Source of the DNA: Novosphingobium rosa NBRC 15208
Lineage (GTDB): Bacteria > Pseudomonadota > Alphaproteobacteria > Sphingomonadales > Sphingomonadaceae
Reading direction: 5' to 3'
Assembly: GCF_001598555.1 (NCBI RefSeq)
Contig: NZ_BCZE01000040.1
Span: 17,078-81,077 of the forward strand
DNA length: 64,000 bases
Part shown: positions 15,274 to 23,450 of the stretch, piece by piece
Layout: each line of letters begins with the position of its first letter
How positions within the stretch are numbered: position 1 is the first letter of the stretch
Notes under the pieces: model-generated
The model's input: the letters and a program-made list of their open reading frames with translations, nothing else
The model's database searches: none
What the model was told of the DNA's origin: nothing
Program-made: the position numbers and the translations under genes

Positions 15274-16191
15274 ATGAGCCTGTCCCCCGCTGAAAACCCC
15301 GTCGATTCGGTTATCCTGCCCCCGGTGCGCGATCTGGGTGACGGCTTTTCCGTCCGCCGCGCGCTGCCCAGCCCCAACCGGCGCATGGTCGGCCCCTTTA
15401 TCTTCTTCGATCAGATGGGCCCGGCGGCGTTTTCAGGCGAGCAGGCTCTGGATGTGCGGCCGCATCCCCATATCGGCCTCGCCACGGTGACCTTCCTGCT
15501 CGATGGCGAGATCATGCACCGCGACTCGCTGGGCAGCCTGCAGGCGATCCGCCCCGGTGAGGTCAACTGGATGACAGCGGGTAGCGGTATCGTCCATTCC
15601 GAGCGCACGCCTGACAATCAGCGCGGCGTGGGCGGCAGCCTGTTCGGCCTGCAGACCTGGGTGGCCCTGCCCAAAAAGCACGAGGAAACCGCCCCCTCCT
15701 TCCGCCATTACAAGGCCGACGAAATCCCCGTCGCCGAGGACAAGGGCGCGAAACTGACGCTGATCGCGGGCACCGCCGATGGGCTGGTTTCGCCGGTCGA
15801 GACCTTCTCGGACATGATCTATGGCGATCTGACGCTGGCCCCCGGCGCCCGCTATGCCTTCGCCCGCGATCATGTCGAGCGCGCGGTCTATGTCGTCTCC
15901 GGCTCGCTGCGGATCGAGGGGCAGGAAGGCGCCTTCGGCCAGACTCAGCTTGTGGTGCTCAAGCCCGGCGCCGAGGTGGTGCTGACCACCGAGGAACCCA
16001 CCCGCCTGATGCTGGTGGGCGGCGAACCCTTCCCCGAAAAGCGCTATATCTACTGGAACTTCGTCTCCTCCGACGCCGATCGCATCGAGCAGGCCAAGGA
16101 AGACTGGCGCGAGGACCGCTTCGCCCATGTGCCCGGCGAGGACGAGTTTATCCCGCTGCCCCCCGACGTCCCCGGCGTGAAGCTGAAGTAA
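15274..16191 (+). CDS. Pirin-family protein (second paralogue)
   Basis: This 305-residue bicupin is longer than its neighbour and belongs to a different pirin subgroup. The N-terminal cupin includes FIFFDQMGPAAF near 47, HPHIGLATVTFLLDGEIMH near 67 and TAGSGIVHSERTP near 107, so the metal-binding histidines and glutamate are kept. The C-terminal half carries the pirin C-domain, with the segment PGARYAFARDHVERAVYVVSG. The protein is probably a cytosolic iron-binding protein, with redox or dioxygenase-type chemistry known for the family. It is transcribed with the upstream pirin, although a hairpin lies between them, and with osmC. Confidence 0.9.
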   Translation: MSLSPAENPVDSVILPPVRDLGDGFSVRRALPSPNRRMVGPFIFFDQMGPAAFSGEQALDVRPHPHIGLATVTFLLDGEIMHRDSLGSLQAIRPGEVNWMTAGSGIVHSERTPDNQRGVGGSLFGLQTWVALPKKHEETAPSFRHYKADEIPVAEDKGAKLTLIAGTADGLVSPVETFSDMIYGDLTLAPGARYAFARDHVERAVYVVSGSLRIEGQEGAFGQTQLVVLKPGAEVVLTTEEPTRLMLVGGEPFPEKRYIYWNFVSSDADRIEQAKEDWREDRFAHVPGEDEFIPLPPDVPGVKLK

Positions 16192-16203
16192 GGAGCACGT
16201 GCC

Positions 16204-16626
16204 ATGGCCGAGACCCACACCCCGAATGCCAGCGCCACCTCCACCGGCGCCGGCCTGTTCCAGAGCCAGCTCGACATCGCCGGAACCCCGCTGATCGCCG
16301 ATGAGCCGGTGGATCTGGGTGGTCTCGGCACCGGCCCTGGCCCTTACGATCTGCTCGCCGCCGCTCTGGCCACCTGCACCACCATGACCCTGCGCTTCTA
16401 CGCCCAGCGCAAGGGCTGGGACATTGGCGAGGTCAGCACCCATGTCACCCACCATCGCGACGCCAAGCAAAGCCCCGCCGACCGCTTCGACCGCGTCATC
16501 ACCCTGGCCCCCGGCCTGGATGCTGCGACGCGCGAGGAACTGCTGTCGATCGCCAACCGCTGCCCGGTCCATAAGACGCTGACCGCCGGTTCTGCCGTCA
16601 ACACCGACCTTGTGGGAGACCTGTGA
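16204..16626 (+). CDS. OsmC/Ohr-family peroxidase-like protein
   Basis: OsmC-family proteins are dimeric thiol peroxidases that reduce organic hydroperoxides. The 140-residue frame has the two hallmark cysteines: one in LLAAALATCTTMTLRFYAQ near 60 and one in ANRCPVHKTL near 120. The spacing fits the OsmC branch and not YhfA exactly; I do not distinguish further. It starts 12 bp after the second pirin and its stop overlaps the next ATG (TGATG). Grouping with pirins behind a LysR protein suggests a response to oxidative or electrophile stress (inference). Confidence 0.9.
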   Translation: MAETHTPNASATSTGAGLFQSQLDIAGTPLIADEPVDLGGLGTGPGPYDLLAAALATCTTMTLRFYAQRKGWDIGEVSTHVTHHRDAKQSPADRFDRVITLAPGLDAATREELLSIANRCPVHKTLTAGSAVNTDLVGDL

Positions 16627-16934
16627 TGACCACCCTGACTCGCGAAGACTGGCTGGCCGCCTCGATCGGCGCTCAGGATTTTCAGCGCTATGGCTGCCGT
16701 CAGCCGAGCGTTCCACGTGAAACGCTTGGGTTTTTTGGGCGATTGGTGACGTGGGTTTTCGGGGAAGGGGATGCGCCCCGGCCTTTGGCCCATCCCCGCC
16801 TGGAGGCTTTGCGCCGGTTTGCCTGCGCCACGCGCGCCGGGCATCAGCCGGGGGTGGCTCTGGTCAGCGAATTGCACCGGTTGGGGGTGCAGCCAAAGCA
16901 CTTGGCAGCGATTGAAGGTTTTTTGATGGTTTGA
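16626..16934 (+). CDS. Hypothetical protein overlapping a parS-like site
   Basis: I do not recognise this 102-residue protein. It is translationally coupled to osmC (TGATG) and begins MTTLTREDWLAASIG. It has no membrane span and ends in LGVQPKHLAAIEGFLMV. A short run near residue 30, PSVPRETLG, is encoded across a perfect parS core (16710-16723), so its local codon choice may be constrained by DNA function. The C-terminal half, with FACATRAGHQPGVALVSELHRLGV, looks like a helical domain. It is the last gene of the pirin operon; a solitary palindrome follows 26 bp downstream. Confidence 0.65.
   Translation: MTTLTREDWLAASIGAQDFQRYGCRQPSVPRETLGFFGRLVTWVFGEGDAPRPLAHPRLEALRRFACATRAGHQPGVALVSELHRLGVQPKHLAAIEGFLMV
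16710..16723. promoter_or_regulatory. parS-like ParB-binding site
   Basis: GTTCCACGTGAAAC matches the conserved chromosomal parS core GTTNCACGTGAAAC at every fixed position. One more base pair on each side extends the symmetry (C...G). It lies inside the small gene at 16626-16934. parS sites usually cluster near the replication origin. Confidence 0.65.
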
Positions 16935-16959
16935 GGAATTAAAGGTTCAAAAAGAGATA

Positions 16960-16982
16960 TGCGAGGGTGTAACACCCTCGCA
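16960..16982. repeat. Solitary palindromic end of the repeat element
   Basis: A perfect palindrome (TGCGAGGGTGT, central A, ACACCCTCGCA) equals one end of the nested inverted-repeat element. No second end is present. It sits between the convergent stop codons at 16934 and 16997 and probably works as a transcription end or mRNA-stabilising hairpin. Confidence 0.75.
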
Positions 16983-16996
16983 TCTTTCCTTCCTTC

Positions 16997-18823
16997 TCAC
17001 CCCTTATAAAGCGCATCCAACCGAGCCCCATATCGCTCCTTAAGCTTATGGCGGCGAATCTTCATGGAAGGCGTCATTTCCTCATTATCGATGGCAAATG
17101 GCTCATCCGCGAAAGCGAACTGGCGCACCTTCTCCACCACCGACAAATCCGAATTCACCCGATCCATCGCCTCGCGCACCGCAGCGCGGAAGGCGGGGTC
17201 GCCTTGCAGGCTCTTCATGTCGAAATGGATCTGATTGGCCTGCGCCCAATCCAGCGCCCATTCGCAATCGGGCACGATCAGGCCCACGACATAGGGCCGC
17301 CGATCTCCCACCACCATCGCCTGCGCGATTTCCGGCTGCAGGGTCAGCATGCCCTCGACGCGCTGGGGCGAGATGTTGTCGCCCTTGTCGTTGACGATCA
17401 TGTCCTTCTTGCGGTCGGTGATGCGGATGCGACCGGCGGAATCGATCAGGCCAATGTCGCCGGTGTGGAGCCACGGGCCTTTTTCCGGTTCGGCGGGGTC
17501 GATCTTCAGGACTTTGGCGGTTTCGGCGTCGTTGCGCCAATAGCCGTGCATCACCAGCTCGCCGCGGATGAGGATTTCGCCATCCTCGGCGATGCGGATT
17601 TCGGTATCGGGCAGGGGCGGGCCGACGGTTTCCATGCGGATGCCCGCGCTGGGCCGGTTGACGGCGGCGACGGGCGCGCATTCGGTCTGGCCATAGCCTT
17701 GCAGCAGCGTCAGCCCCATCGCCTGGAAGAACAGGCCGATCTCGGGGTTGAGCGGCGCGCCGCCCGAAACCAGCGCCTTCATCCGCCCGCCGAAGCGCGC
17801 GCGGACCTTGGGGCGCAGCGTGCGCTCCAGCACGGCCTCAAGGATGGGATCGCTGAGGTGCTTTTTGCCCTCGGCGCGGCGGGAGGCCAGATCGATGGCC
17901 TTGTCCATCAGATAGTTGGGCAGGCGGCCCTGCTTTTCGATGCCCTTGATGATGCGGGTGCGCAGCACCTCGAACAGGCGGGGGACCACCACCATGATGG
18001 TGGGGCGCACCTCCTCGATGTTGGCGCCCAGCTTTTCGAGGCCTTCGGCATAGGCAATCTGGCCGCCCATGCCGATGGGCAGGAACTGGCCGCCGGTATG
18101 CTCATAGGCGTGGGAGAGGGGGAGGAAGGAGAGGAAGACCTCATCCCCCCAGCCAAAATCCTCGGCCAGAATGCGCGCGGCGCCTGCCACATTGTGCAGA
18201 ATGGCGCCGTGGTGCTGCATCACGCCGCGCGGGGCGCCGCCGGTGCCACTGGTGTAGATGATGCATGCGGTGTCGGCGCGGCCGATGGTGGCGATGCGGG
18301 CCTCGACGGCCTTGCGGGCGGCGGCGGCATCGCCCTCGAGCAGGGAATCCCAATCGTGGTAGTTCAGCGCGCCGGCCTGAGTCGCGCCAAGCGGCTCCAT
18401 GCCGATCACATGCCGCCCATGGCCCGAGCGCAGCACGGCGGGCAGCAGCGCCTTACCCAGTTTCGCGCCTGAGACGATCACCGCGCAGGCGCTGGAGTTT
18501 TCCAGAATATGGGTGTGATCGCGCTCGGTGTTGGTGGTGTAGGTTGGGACGGTGATGCAGCCCGCCGCCATGATCGCCAGATCGGCAATCGCCCATTCCG
18601 GACGGTTTTCGGACACCAGCATCACCGGATCGCCACGGCGCAGGCCCAGTTTGATCAGGCCTTCGGCCAGCAGGCAGACCTTCTGTGCGGTCTCTTTCCA
18701 ACTGATCGATTGCCACTGCCCGTTGCGTTTGGCGCGCAGGAAAGGCGCATCACCCTTCTCATCCGCGCGGGCCAGAAACAGCGCGACCAGATTCGGCGTG
18801 GTGGAAAATTCGGTAAGCTGCAC
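16997..18823 (-). CDS. Long-chain acyl-CoA synthetase (FadD/AMP-binding)
   Basis: This AMP-forming ligase of about 608 residues activates long-chain fatty acids with ATP and CoA, at the inner face of the membrane. The adenylation motifs are clear: IIYTSGTGGAPRGVMQHH (P-loop), LLQGYGQTECAPV, and WLHTGDIGLID followed by RITDRKKDMIVNDKGDNISP near the C-domain hinge. Sequence style is that of the FAA1/FadD15-like group. The frame is open up to 18925, but those codons run into repeat copy D; I take the GTG at 18823 (VQLTEFSTTPNLV) as the start, with AGGACC ahead of it. pyrD lies upstream on the same strand, beyond the repeat. Confidence 0.9.
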   Translation of the reverse strand: MQLTEFSTTPNLVALFLARADEKGDAPFLRAKRNGQWQSISWKETAQKVCLLAEGLIKLGLRRGDPVMLVSENRPEWAIADLAIMAAGCITVPTYTTNTERDHTHILENSSACAVIVSGAKLGKALLPAVLRSGHGRHVIGMEPLGATQAGALNYHDWDSLLEGDAAAARKAVEARIATIGRADTACIIYTSGTGGAPRGVMQHHGAILHNVAGAARILAEDFGWGDEVFLSFLPLSHAYEHTGGQFLPIGMGGQIAYAEGLEKLGANIEEVRPTIMVVVPRLFEVLRTRIIKGIEKQGRLPNYLMDKAIDLASRRAEGKKHLSDPILEAVLERTLRPKVRARFGGRMKALVSGGAPLNPEIGLFFQAMGLTLLQGYGQTECAPVAAVNRPSAGIRMETVGPPLPDTEIRIAEDGEILIRGELVMHGYWRNDAETAKVLKIDPAEPEKGPWLHTGDIGLIDSAGRIRITDRKKDMIVNDKGDNISPQRVEGMLTLQPEIAQAMVVGDRRPYVVGLIVPDCEWALDWAQANQIHFDMKSLQGDPAFRAAVREAMDRVNSDLSVVEKVRQFAFADEPFAIDNEEMTPSMKIRRHKLKERYGARLDALYKG

Positions 18824-18902
18824 GGTGATGGTCCTGTCCCCCTTGTTCAGGGTTTTAGGAGGGTGGGAAGGGGGAGGCAAGAAGAAGGGGATAGAGGGAG
18901 AA

Positions 18903-19131
18903 TGCGAGGGGGTTGCCCCCCTCACGCGCTCATAACGTCTCCCGACGGTAGGTTGGCTTTTTGGGCTGCGTTCTGTCTGAACTCTTGAACGGTGCCCGGG
19001 TTGCGCCGCAGGCAGGATTGTTTGTCGCTGAGCAGGGCTGTTGAAAGCCTGCGGCGCAGCAACGTTGCTCTAAGGCTGAACCTTGTGCGCAACGAAGACA
19101 GTAAAGGGAGCGCGAGGGCGATGCCCTCGCA
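18903..19131 (+). repeat. Nested inverted-repeat element, copy D
   Basis: Left end TGCGAGGGGGTTGCCCCCCT, right end GGGAGCGCGAGGGCGATGCC...; inside are AACGTCTCCCGACGG, GCGCCGCAGGCAGG, AAAGCCTGCGGCGCAGCAAC and GAAGACAGTAAAGGG. It separates fadD from pyrD (both minus strand) and ends 16 bp from the pyrD stop codon, so it lies in the pyrD 3' region. Confidence 0.85.
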
Positions 19132-19146
19132 TTTCTCTTTTTATCT

Positions 19147-20196
19147 TTATGTTCCAACAGCTTCCTGAATCGAGGCAAACCCATCCCGCCGCATCAATGC
19201 CAGCAATCCCTTGTTGATGGCCCGGGCAATCCCCGGCCCCTCATAGACCATCGCACTGTAGAGCTGCACCAGAGAGGCCCCCGCGCGAATCCGCGCCCAT
19301 GCATCCGCAGCATTGGCAATCCCGCCCACGCCGATCAGCGGCACCGTGCCGCCTGTGGCCTTGCGGAAATCGACGATGCGCTGCTGGGCCATATCGCGCA
19401 GCGGCGCGCCCGACAGGCCGCCGGTCTCGCCCGCATGGGGGCTGCGCAGGGCGGGGCGCTCGATGGTGGTGTTGCTGACGATCAGAGCGCCCAGCTGCTT
19501 GTCGATGGCGATGCGGGCGATGGCGTCCACATCGGCGGGCTGCAGATCGGGGGCGACTTTCAGGAAGACTGGCGGGCGGTGGCCGGTGGCGTCACGCGCG
19601 GCGATTACGCCGTCGAGCAGTTCCTCAAGGGCGGCGGGGTCTTGCAGCGCGCGCAGGCCCGGCGTGTTGGGGCTGGAGACGTTCACCGCCAGATAGGAGG
19701 CCAGTGGGGAGAACAGCTTCGCTCCGGTCGCGTAATCGGCGATGCGGTCGGTGGCGTCCTTGTTGGCGCCGATGTTGATTCCGAGGATGCCGCCGCGAGT
19801 CCTGCGTTCGGACAGGCGCGCGTGGGCTGCCGTCGCCCCGCCATTGTTGAAGCCCATGCGGTTGATGACGGCGCGGTCCTCCACCAGGCGGAACAGGCGC
19901 GGCCTGGGATTGCCGGACTGGGGCAGGGGGGTGATCGAGCCGACCTCGGCAAAGCCGAAACCCAGACCCAGCAGCGCGTCGGGCACTTCGCCGTCCTTGT
20001 CGAAGCCTGCGGCCATGCCGACGGGGTTGGGGAAGGTCAGGCCTGCCACGTTGCTGGCCAGCGCCGGGTCGCTGGCAGGCGCGCGCCGAGGGCCGCCATT
20101 GCGCAGCACGTTGAGCGCAAACCCGTGCGCCTTTTCGGCGTCGAGTCGGAACAGCAGGGGGCGGATCAGCGCATAGGCGGCGGGGCTCAGGGTCAT
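19147..20196 (-). CDS. pyrD: Dihydroorotate dehydrogenase, class 2 (quinone)
   Basis: This FMN enzyme oxidises dihydroorotate to orotate in pyrimidine synthesis and passes electrons to the quinone pool at the inner membrane. The product of 349 residues (start MTLSPAAYALIRPLLF at 20196) has the class 2 N-terminal helices, then NPVGMAAGFDKDGEVPDALL, NRMGFNNGG, GINIGANKDA, the active-site VNVSSPNTPGLR with the class 2 serine, and VGGIANAADAWARIRAGASLVQ at the phosphate-binding end. Fifteen extra upstream codons are possible but lie before the conserved start. Repeat copy D follows the stop. Confidence 0.95.
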   Translation of the reverse strand: MTLSPAAYALIRPLLFRLDAEKAHGFALNVLRNGGPRRAPASDPALASNVAGLTFPNPVGMAAGFDKDGEVPDALLGLGFGFAEVGSITPLPQSGNPRPRLFRLVEDRAVINRMGFNNGGATAAHARLSERRTRGGILGINIGANKDATDRIADYATGAKLFSPLASYLAVNVSSPNTPGLRALQDPAALEELLDGVIAARDATGHRPPVFLKVAPDLQPADVDAIARIAIDKQLGALIVSNTTIERPALRSPHAGETGGLSGAPLRDMAQQRIVDFRKATGGTVPLIGVGGIANAADAWARIRAGASLVQLYSAMVYEGPGIARAINKGLLALMRRDGFASIQEAVGT

Positions 20197-20283
20197 GGGG
20201 TGCCTATGGCAAGGCGGGGGGCTGCTGTCGATGGCGGACATGGTGATGGTGGATGGCAGGCAACAACGGCTTATCGTGGATTA

Positions 20284-20449
20284 CCTAGGGGCTCGTCGCA
20301 GGTCGTGACGGATCTTTACAATTATTTGTTCATCTTGGGCCTTACCTCGGACTCGCGACCCGAAGGGCTCGAGGGTTTTTACCCCGAGACCTCGAACTTG
20401 ACGGCGGCCTCCTTTCCGCGCTTGCGTGGCTAAAGAGGCCGCCTTTTTT
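20284..20449 (+). ncRNA. Possible small RNA with orphan terminator
   Basis: In the 463-bp gap between divergent pyrD and rrf2, a strong intrinsic terminator on the plus strand (20403-20449) has no plus-strand gene before it. The preceding 120 bp can form hairpins (CTCGAGGG...CCCCGAG at about 20370-20387). This fits a small RNA of about 100-170 nt; the 5' end is a guess. The minus-strand frame at 20281-20514 is highly basic, with unusual codon use, and I consider it spurious. Confidence 0.35.
20403..20449 (+). terminator. Intrinsic terminator with no upstream gene
   Basis: GGCGGCCTC pairs perfectly with GAGGCCGCC and is followed by six T residues on the plus strand. The 23-base loop can fold further. 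The minus strand has no T run, so only plus-strand transcription would end here. Confidence 0.75.
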
Positions 20450-20578
20450 CTTGCCTCCTCAGATGCTTGTTTAGGCCGCTTGCCCCGGCCTTTCGTCTGA
20501 TGCGCGCGGGCCACAGCGATGTTTCCTGTGCTTACCGATAGCTTTGCCCCGTTGCGCGATGAAAAGACTGGGCCTAGG

Positions 20579-20631
20579 GGCTCGAAATCGGAACGATTCG
20601 ATCTTATTTAAATCGGGAAGCGTTTCGAGCC
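20579..20631. promoter_or_regulatory. Inverted repeat upstream of the suf operon
   Basis: GGCTCGAAA and TTTCGAGCC form a perfect 9-bp inverted repeat 35 bp apart, ending 28 bp before the rrf2 start. Between them AAATCGG occurs twice. It is a candidate regulator-binding or promoter region for the SUF operon, perhaps for its own Rrf2 protein. Confidence 0.45.
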
Positions 20632-20659
20632 GTCTTTTCCAGCCCAGCGGGGTGCCCAC

Positions 20660-21148
20660 ATGCGTTTGTCCAGCATGGCCGATTATGCCGTGGTTGCCAT
20701 GACAGCAGCAGCGCGCCATGGCGACACTGCCGTGGCCGGGGGCAAGCGCGCGCAGATGAACGCTGCTCTGCTGGCCGAGGAATCGGGCTTGCCGGCGCCC
20801 ACGGTGCAGAAGCTGGTGAGTCGGCTGGTGGCCGCCGGGCTGCTGCGCTCCACGCGCGGCGCGGGCGGCGGGCTGGCGCTGGCGCGCGGAGCGGAGGCGA
20901 TCTCGCTGGCCGAGATCGTGGAAGCTGTCGAAGGGCCGATCGCGCTGACCCCTTGCGTGGACAAGGGGCGGGCCGATTGCCTGCTGGAACCGGGCTGTGC
21001 GGTGCGTCCGCACTGGCCGATCGTGAATGAGGCGCTGCGTGGAGCGCTGGCCAGTGTGCCGCTGAGTCGGCTGGCCGCGCTGCATGAAGTTGGTGAGTTG
21101 CATGAACCGATGGCGGCCCCTGCCGTATCGATGGAGTTGAGCGAATGA
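20660..21148 (+). CDS. Rrf2-family regulator of the SUF operon (SufR/IscR-like)
   Basis: This 162-residue regulator has an N-terminal Rrf2 winged helix (MRLSSMADYAVVAMTAAARH..., LAEESGLPAPTVQKLVSRLVAAGLLRSTRGAGGGLALAR) and a C-terminal cluster-binding segment with three cysteines (CVDKGRADCLLEPGC at about 99-113), spaced like the IscR [2Fe-2S] ligands; the following HW could supply a histidine. It is the first gene of the suf operon and overlaps sufB by ATGA. It very probably senses Fe-S status and represses the operon when clusters are abundant (family knowledge plus context). Confidence 0.92.
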   Translation: MRLSSMADYAVVAMTAAARHGDTAVAGGKRAQMNAALLAEESGLPAPTVQKLVSRLVAAGLLRSTRGAGGGLALARGAEAISLAEIVEAVEGPIALTPCVDKGRADCLLEPGCAVRPHWPIVNEALRGALASVPLSRLAALHEVGELHEPMAAPAVSMELSE

Positions 21149-22647
21149 GCGAGCAGAGTGTGCCCGAAGCCGAGGTCGTCGAGATCCGCGATCAGGCCGC
21201 GCGCGATGCGGCGGCCCGGGTGGCCGAGTATGAACACGGCTGGTCTTCCGATATCGAGCAGGAATATGGCCCCAAGGGCCTGTCCGAGGATACGGTCCGC
21301 TACATCTCGGCCAAGAAGGACGAGCCCGAGTGGATGCTGGAATGGCGCCTGAAGGCCTATCGCCACTGGCTGACCATGCCCATGCCCGATTGGGCCAAGC
21401 TGAACATCCCGCCCATCGACTATCAGGCGGCCTATTACTGGGCCGCGCCCAAGACCAAGGATGGCCCCAAGTCGCTCGACGAGGTCGATCCCGAGATTCT
21501 GCGCGTCTATGAAAAGCTGGGCATCCCGCTGGAGGAGCAGAAGGTGCTCGCCGGCGTTGAGGGTGCGCGCAAGGTCGCGGTGGATGCGGTGTTCGATTCG
21601 GTTTCGGTCGCCACCACCTTCCGCAAGGAACTGGAAGCGGCGGGCGTGATCTTCCGCTCGATCTCCGAGGCGATCCGCGAGTACCCCGAGCTGGTGCGCA
21701 AGTGGCTGGGCAAGGTCGTGCCCATGGGCGACAATTACTTCTCGGCGCTGAACTGCGCGGTCTTTTCCGACGGCACCTTTGTCTATGTGCCCGAGGGTGT
21801 GCGCTGCCCGATGGAGCTCTCCACCTATTTCCGCATCAACGCGGAAAACACCGGCCAGTTCGAGCGCACGCTGATCGTCTGCGACAAGGGTGCCTATGTC
21901 TCCTATCTGGAAGGCTGCACCGCCCCCCAGCGCGACGAGAATCAGCTTCACGCCGCCGTGGTGGAGCTGGTCGCTCTGGACGATGCCGAGATCAAATATT
22001 CCACCGTCCAGAACTGGTATCCCGGCGATGCGCAGGGCAAGGGCGGCATCTACAATTTCGTCACCAAGCGCGCGCTGTGCCAGGGCAAGCGCAGCAAGGT
22101 GAGCTGGACTCAGGTGGAAACCGGCTCTGCCATCACCTGGAAGTACCCGTCCTGCGTGCTGAACGGTGAAGACAGCGTGGGCGAGTTCTACTCGGTCGCC
22201 GTCACCAACAACCATCAGCAGGCCGACACCGGCACCAAAATGATCCACAATGGCAAGGGCAGCCGCTCCACCATCGTGAGCAAGGGCATCAGCGCGGGCA
22301 AGTCGCAGAACACCTATCGCGGTCTGGTCCGCGTCGCCGCTCAGGCGGAAGGCGTGCGCAACTTCACCCAGTGCGACAGCCTGCTGCTCGGCAAGGACTG
22401 CGGCGCGCATACCGTGCCCTATATCGAGGTGCGCAACCCCAGCGCCACCATCGAGCATGAGGCCACCACCAGCAAAATCTCCGACGACCAGCTGTTCTAC
22501 GCCATGCAGCGCGGGCTGGATCAGGAGGCTTCGGTGGCGCTGATCGTCAATGGTTTCGCCAAGGAGGTGCTGCAGCAGCTGCCCATGGAATTCGCCGTGG
22601 AAGCGCAGAAGCTGCTGGGCATCAGCCTTGAGGGGAGCGTGGGCTAA
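21145..22647 (+). CDS. sufB: Fe-S cluster assembly scaffold SufB
   Basis: SufB is the scaffold subunit of the SufBC2D complex on which Fe-S clusters are built in the cytosol. The 500-residue length is typical. Visible family segments are NCAVFSDGTFVYVPEGVRCPMELSTYFRIN near 205-235, EGCTAPQRDENQLHAAVVEL, and QCDSLLLGKDCGAHT, where Cys410 aligns (counting from the C-terminus) with the essential Cys405 of the E. coli protein. The C-terminal helix for SufC contact ends EGSVG. The start overlaps the rrf2 stop. sufC follows after 50 bp, the largest gap in the operon. Confidence 0.97.
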   Translation: MSEQSVPEAEVVEIRDQAARDAAARVAEYEHGWSSDIEQEYGPKGLSEDTVRYISAKKDEPEWMLEWRLKAYRHWLTMPMPDWAKLNIPPIDYQAAYYWAAPKTKDGPKSLDEVDPEILRVYEKLGIPLEEQKVLAGVEGARKVAVDAVFDSVSVATTFRKELEAAGVIFRSISEAIREYPELVRKWLGKVVPMGDNYFSALNCAVFSDGTFVYVPEGVRCPMELSTYFRINAENTGQFERTLIVCDKGAYVSYLEGCTAPQRDENQLHAAVVELVALDDAEIKYSTVQNWYPGDAQGKGGIYNFVTKRALCQGKRSKVSWTQVETGSAITWKYPSCVLNGEDSVGEFYSVAVTNNHQQADTGTKMIHNGKGSRSTIVSKGISAGKSQNTYRGLVRVAAQAEGVRNFTQCDSLLLGKDCGAHTVPYIEVRNPSATIEHEATTSKISDDQLFYAMQRGLDQEASVALIVNGFAKEVLQQLPMEFAVEAQKLLGISLEGSVG

Positions 22648-22697
22648 ACCCCGCCGTCGCCCATTTGTTTTCAGCCCGTTAAAAGGCAATTTTGACC

Positions 22698-23450
22698 ATG
22701 TTGCAGATTTCCGATCTCCACGCCACCGTCGCGGACAAGCCGATCCTCAAGGGTCTGTCGCTCACCATCAACGCCGGTGAGGTGCATGCCATCATGGGCC
22801 CCAATGGCGCGGGCAAGTCCACGCTGGGCTACACGCTGGGCGGCCGCCCCGGCTACGAGGTGACCGGCGGCTCGGCCATGCTGGAGGGCGCCGACCTGCT
22901 GGAGATGGAGCCGCATGAGCGCGCCGCCGCCGGCCTGTTCCTGGGCTTCCAGTATCCGGTGGAAATCCCCGGCGTCTCCAACCTGCAGTTCCTGCGCGAG
23001 GCTCTGAACGCCCAGCGCAAGGGCCGCGGCGAGGCTCCGCTCTCGGGCGGCGAGTTCCTGAAGATCGCGCGTGAAAAGTCGGCGCTGCTCAAGATGGATA
23101 TGGAGATGCTCAAGCGTCCCGTGAACGTCGGCTTCTCGGGCGGCGAGAAGAAGCGCGCCGAGATGGTGCAGATGGGCATCCTCGACCCCAAGCTGGCGAT
23201 TCTCGACGAGACCGACTCCGGCCTCGACATCGACGCGCTGCGCATCTGCGGCGAAGGTATCAACGCCATCATGCGCCGCCCCGACAAGGCCGTGCTGCTG
23301 ATCACCCACTATCAGCGCCTGCTCGATTACGTGAAGCCCGATTTCGTCCATGTGCTGGCCGGTGGCCGCATCGTGAAGAGCGGCGGCCCCGAGTTGGCGC
23401 ATGAACTCGAAGAGCGCGGCTATGAGGCTGTCGAAGGAGCCGCCGCATGA
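22698..23450 (+). CDS. sufC: Fe-S cluster assembly ATPase SufC
   Basis: SufC is the ABC-type ATPase that drives the conformational change of SufBC2D. The 250-residue protein shows Walker A GPNGAGKSTLGYTLGG near 36, the signature FSGGEKKRAEMVQM near 150, Walker B LAILDETDSGLDID near 170, and the H-loop LLITHYQRL. A TTG two codons earlier is possible but the ATG at 22698 is preferred. It overlaps the next gene by ATGA (23447-23450), coupling it to the unknown protein that follows and not directly to sufD. Confidence 0.97.
   Translation: MLQISDLHATVADKPILKGLSLTINAGEVHAIMGPNGAGKSTLGYTLGGRPGYEVTGGSAMLEGADLLEMEPHERAAAGLFLGFQYPVEIPGVSNLQFLREALNAQRKGRGEAPLSGGEFLKIAREKSALLKMDMEMLKRPVNVGFSGGEKKRAEMVQMGILDPKLAILDETDSGLDIDALRICGEGINAIMRRPDKAVLLITHYQRLLDYVKPDFVHVLAGGRIVKSGGPELAHELEERGYEAVEGAAA

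Noticed and set aside
18824..18925. N-terminal extension of the acyl-CoA synthetase
   Set aside because: It is proline-rich, runs into repeat copy D and precedes the conserved start.
20281..20514. Minus-strand frame of 77 codons in the pyrD-rrf2 gap
   Set aside because: The product is extremely basic, uses codons unlike its neighbours (many AAA and AGA), begins at GTG without a clear ribosome site and lies over a plus-strand terminator and hairpins.
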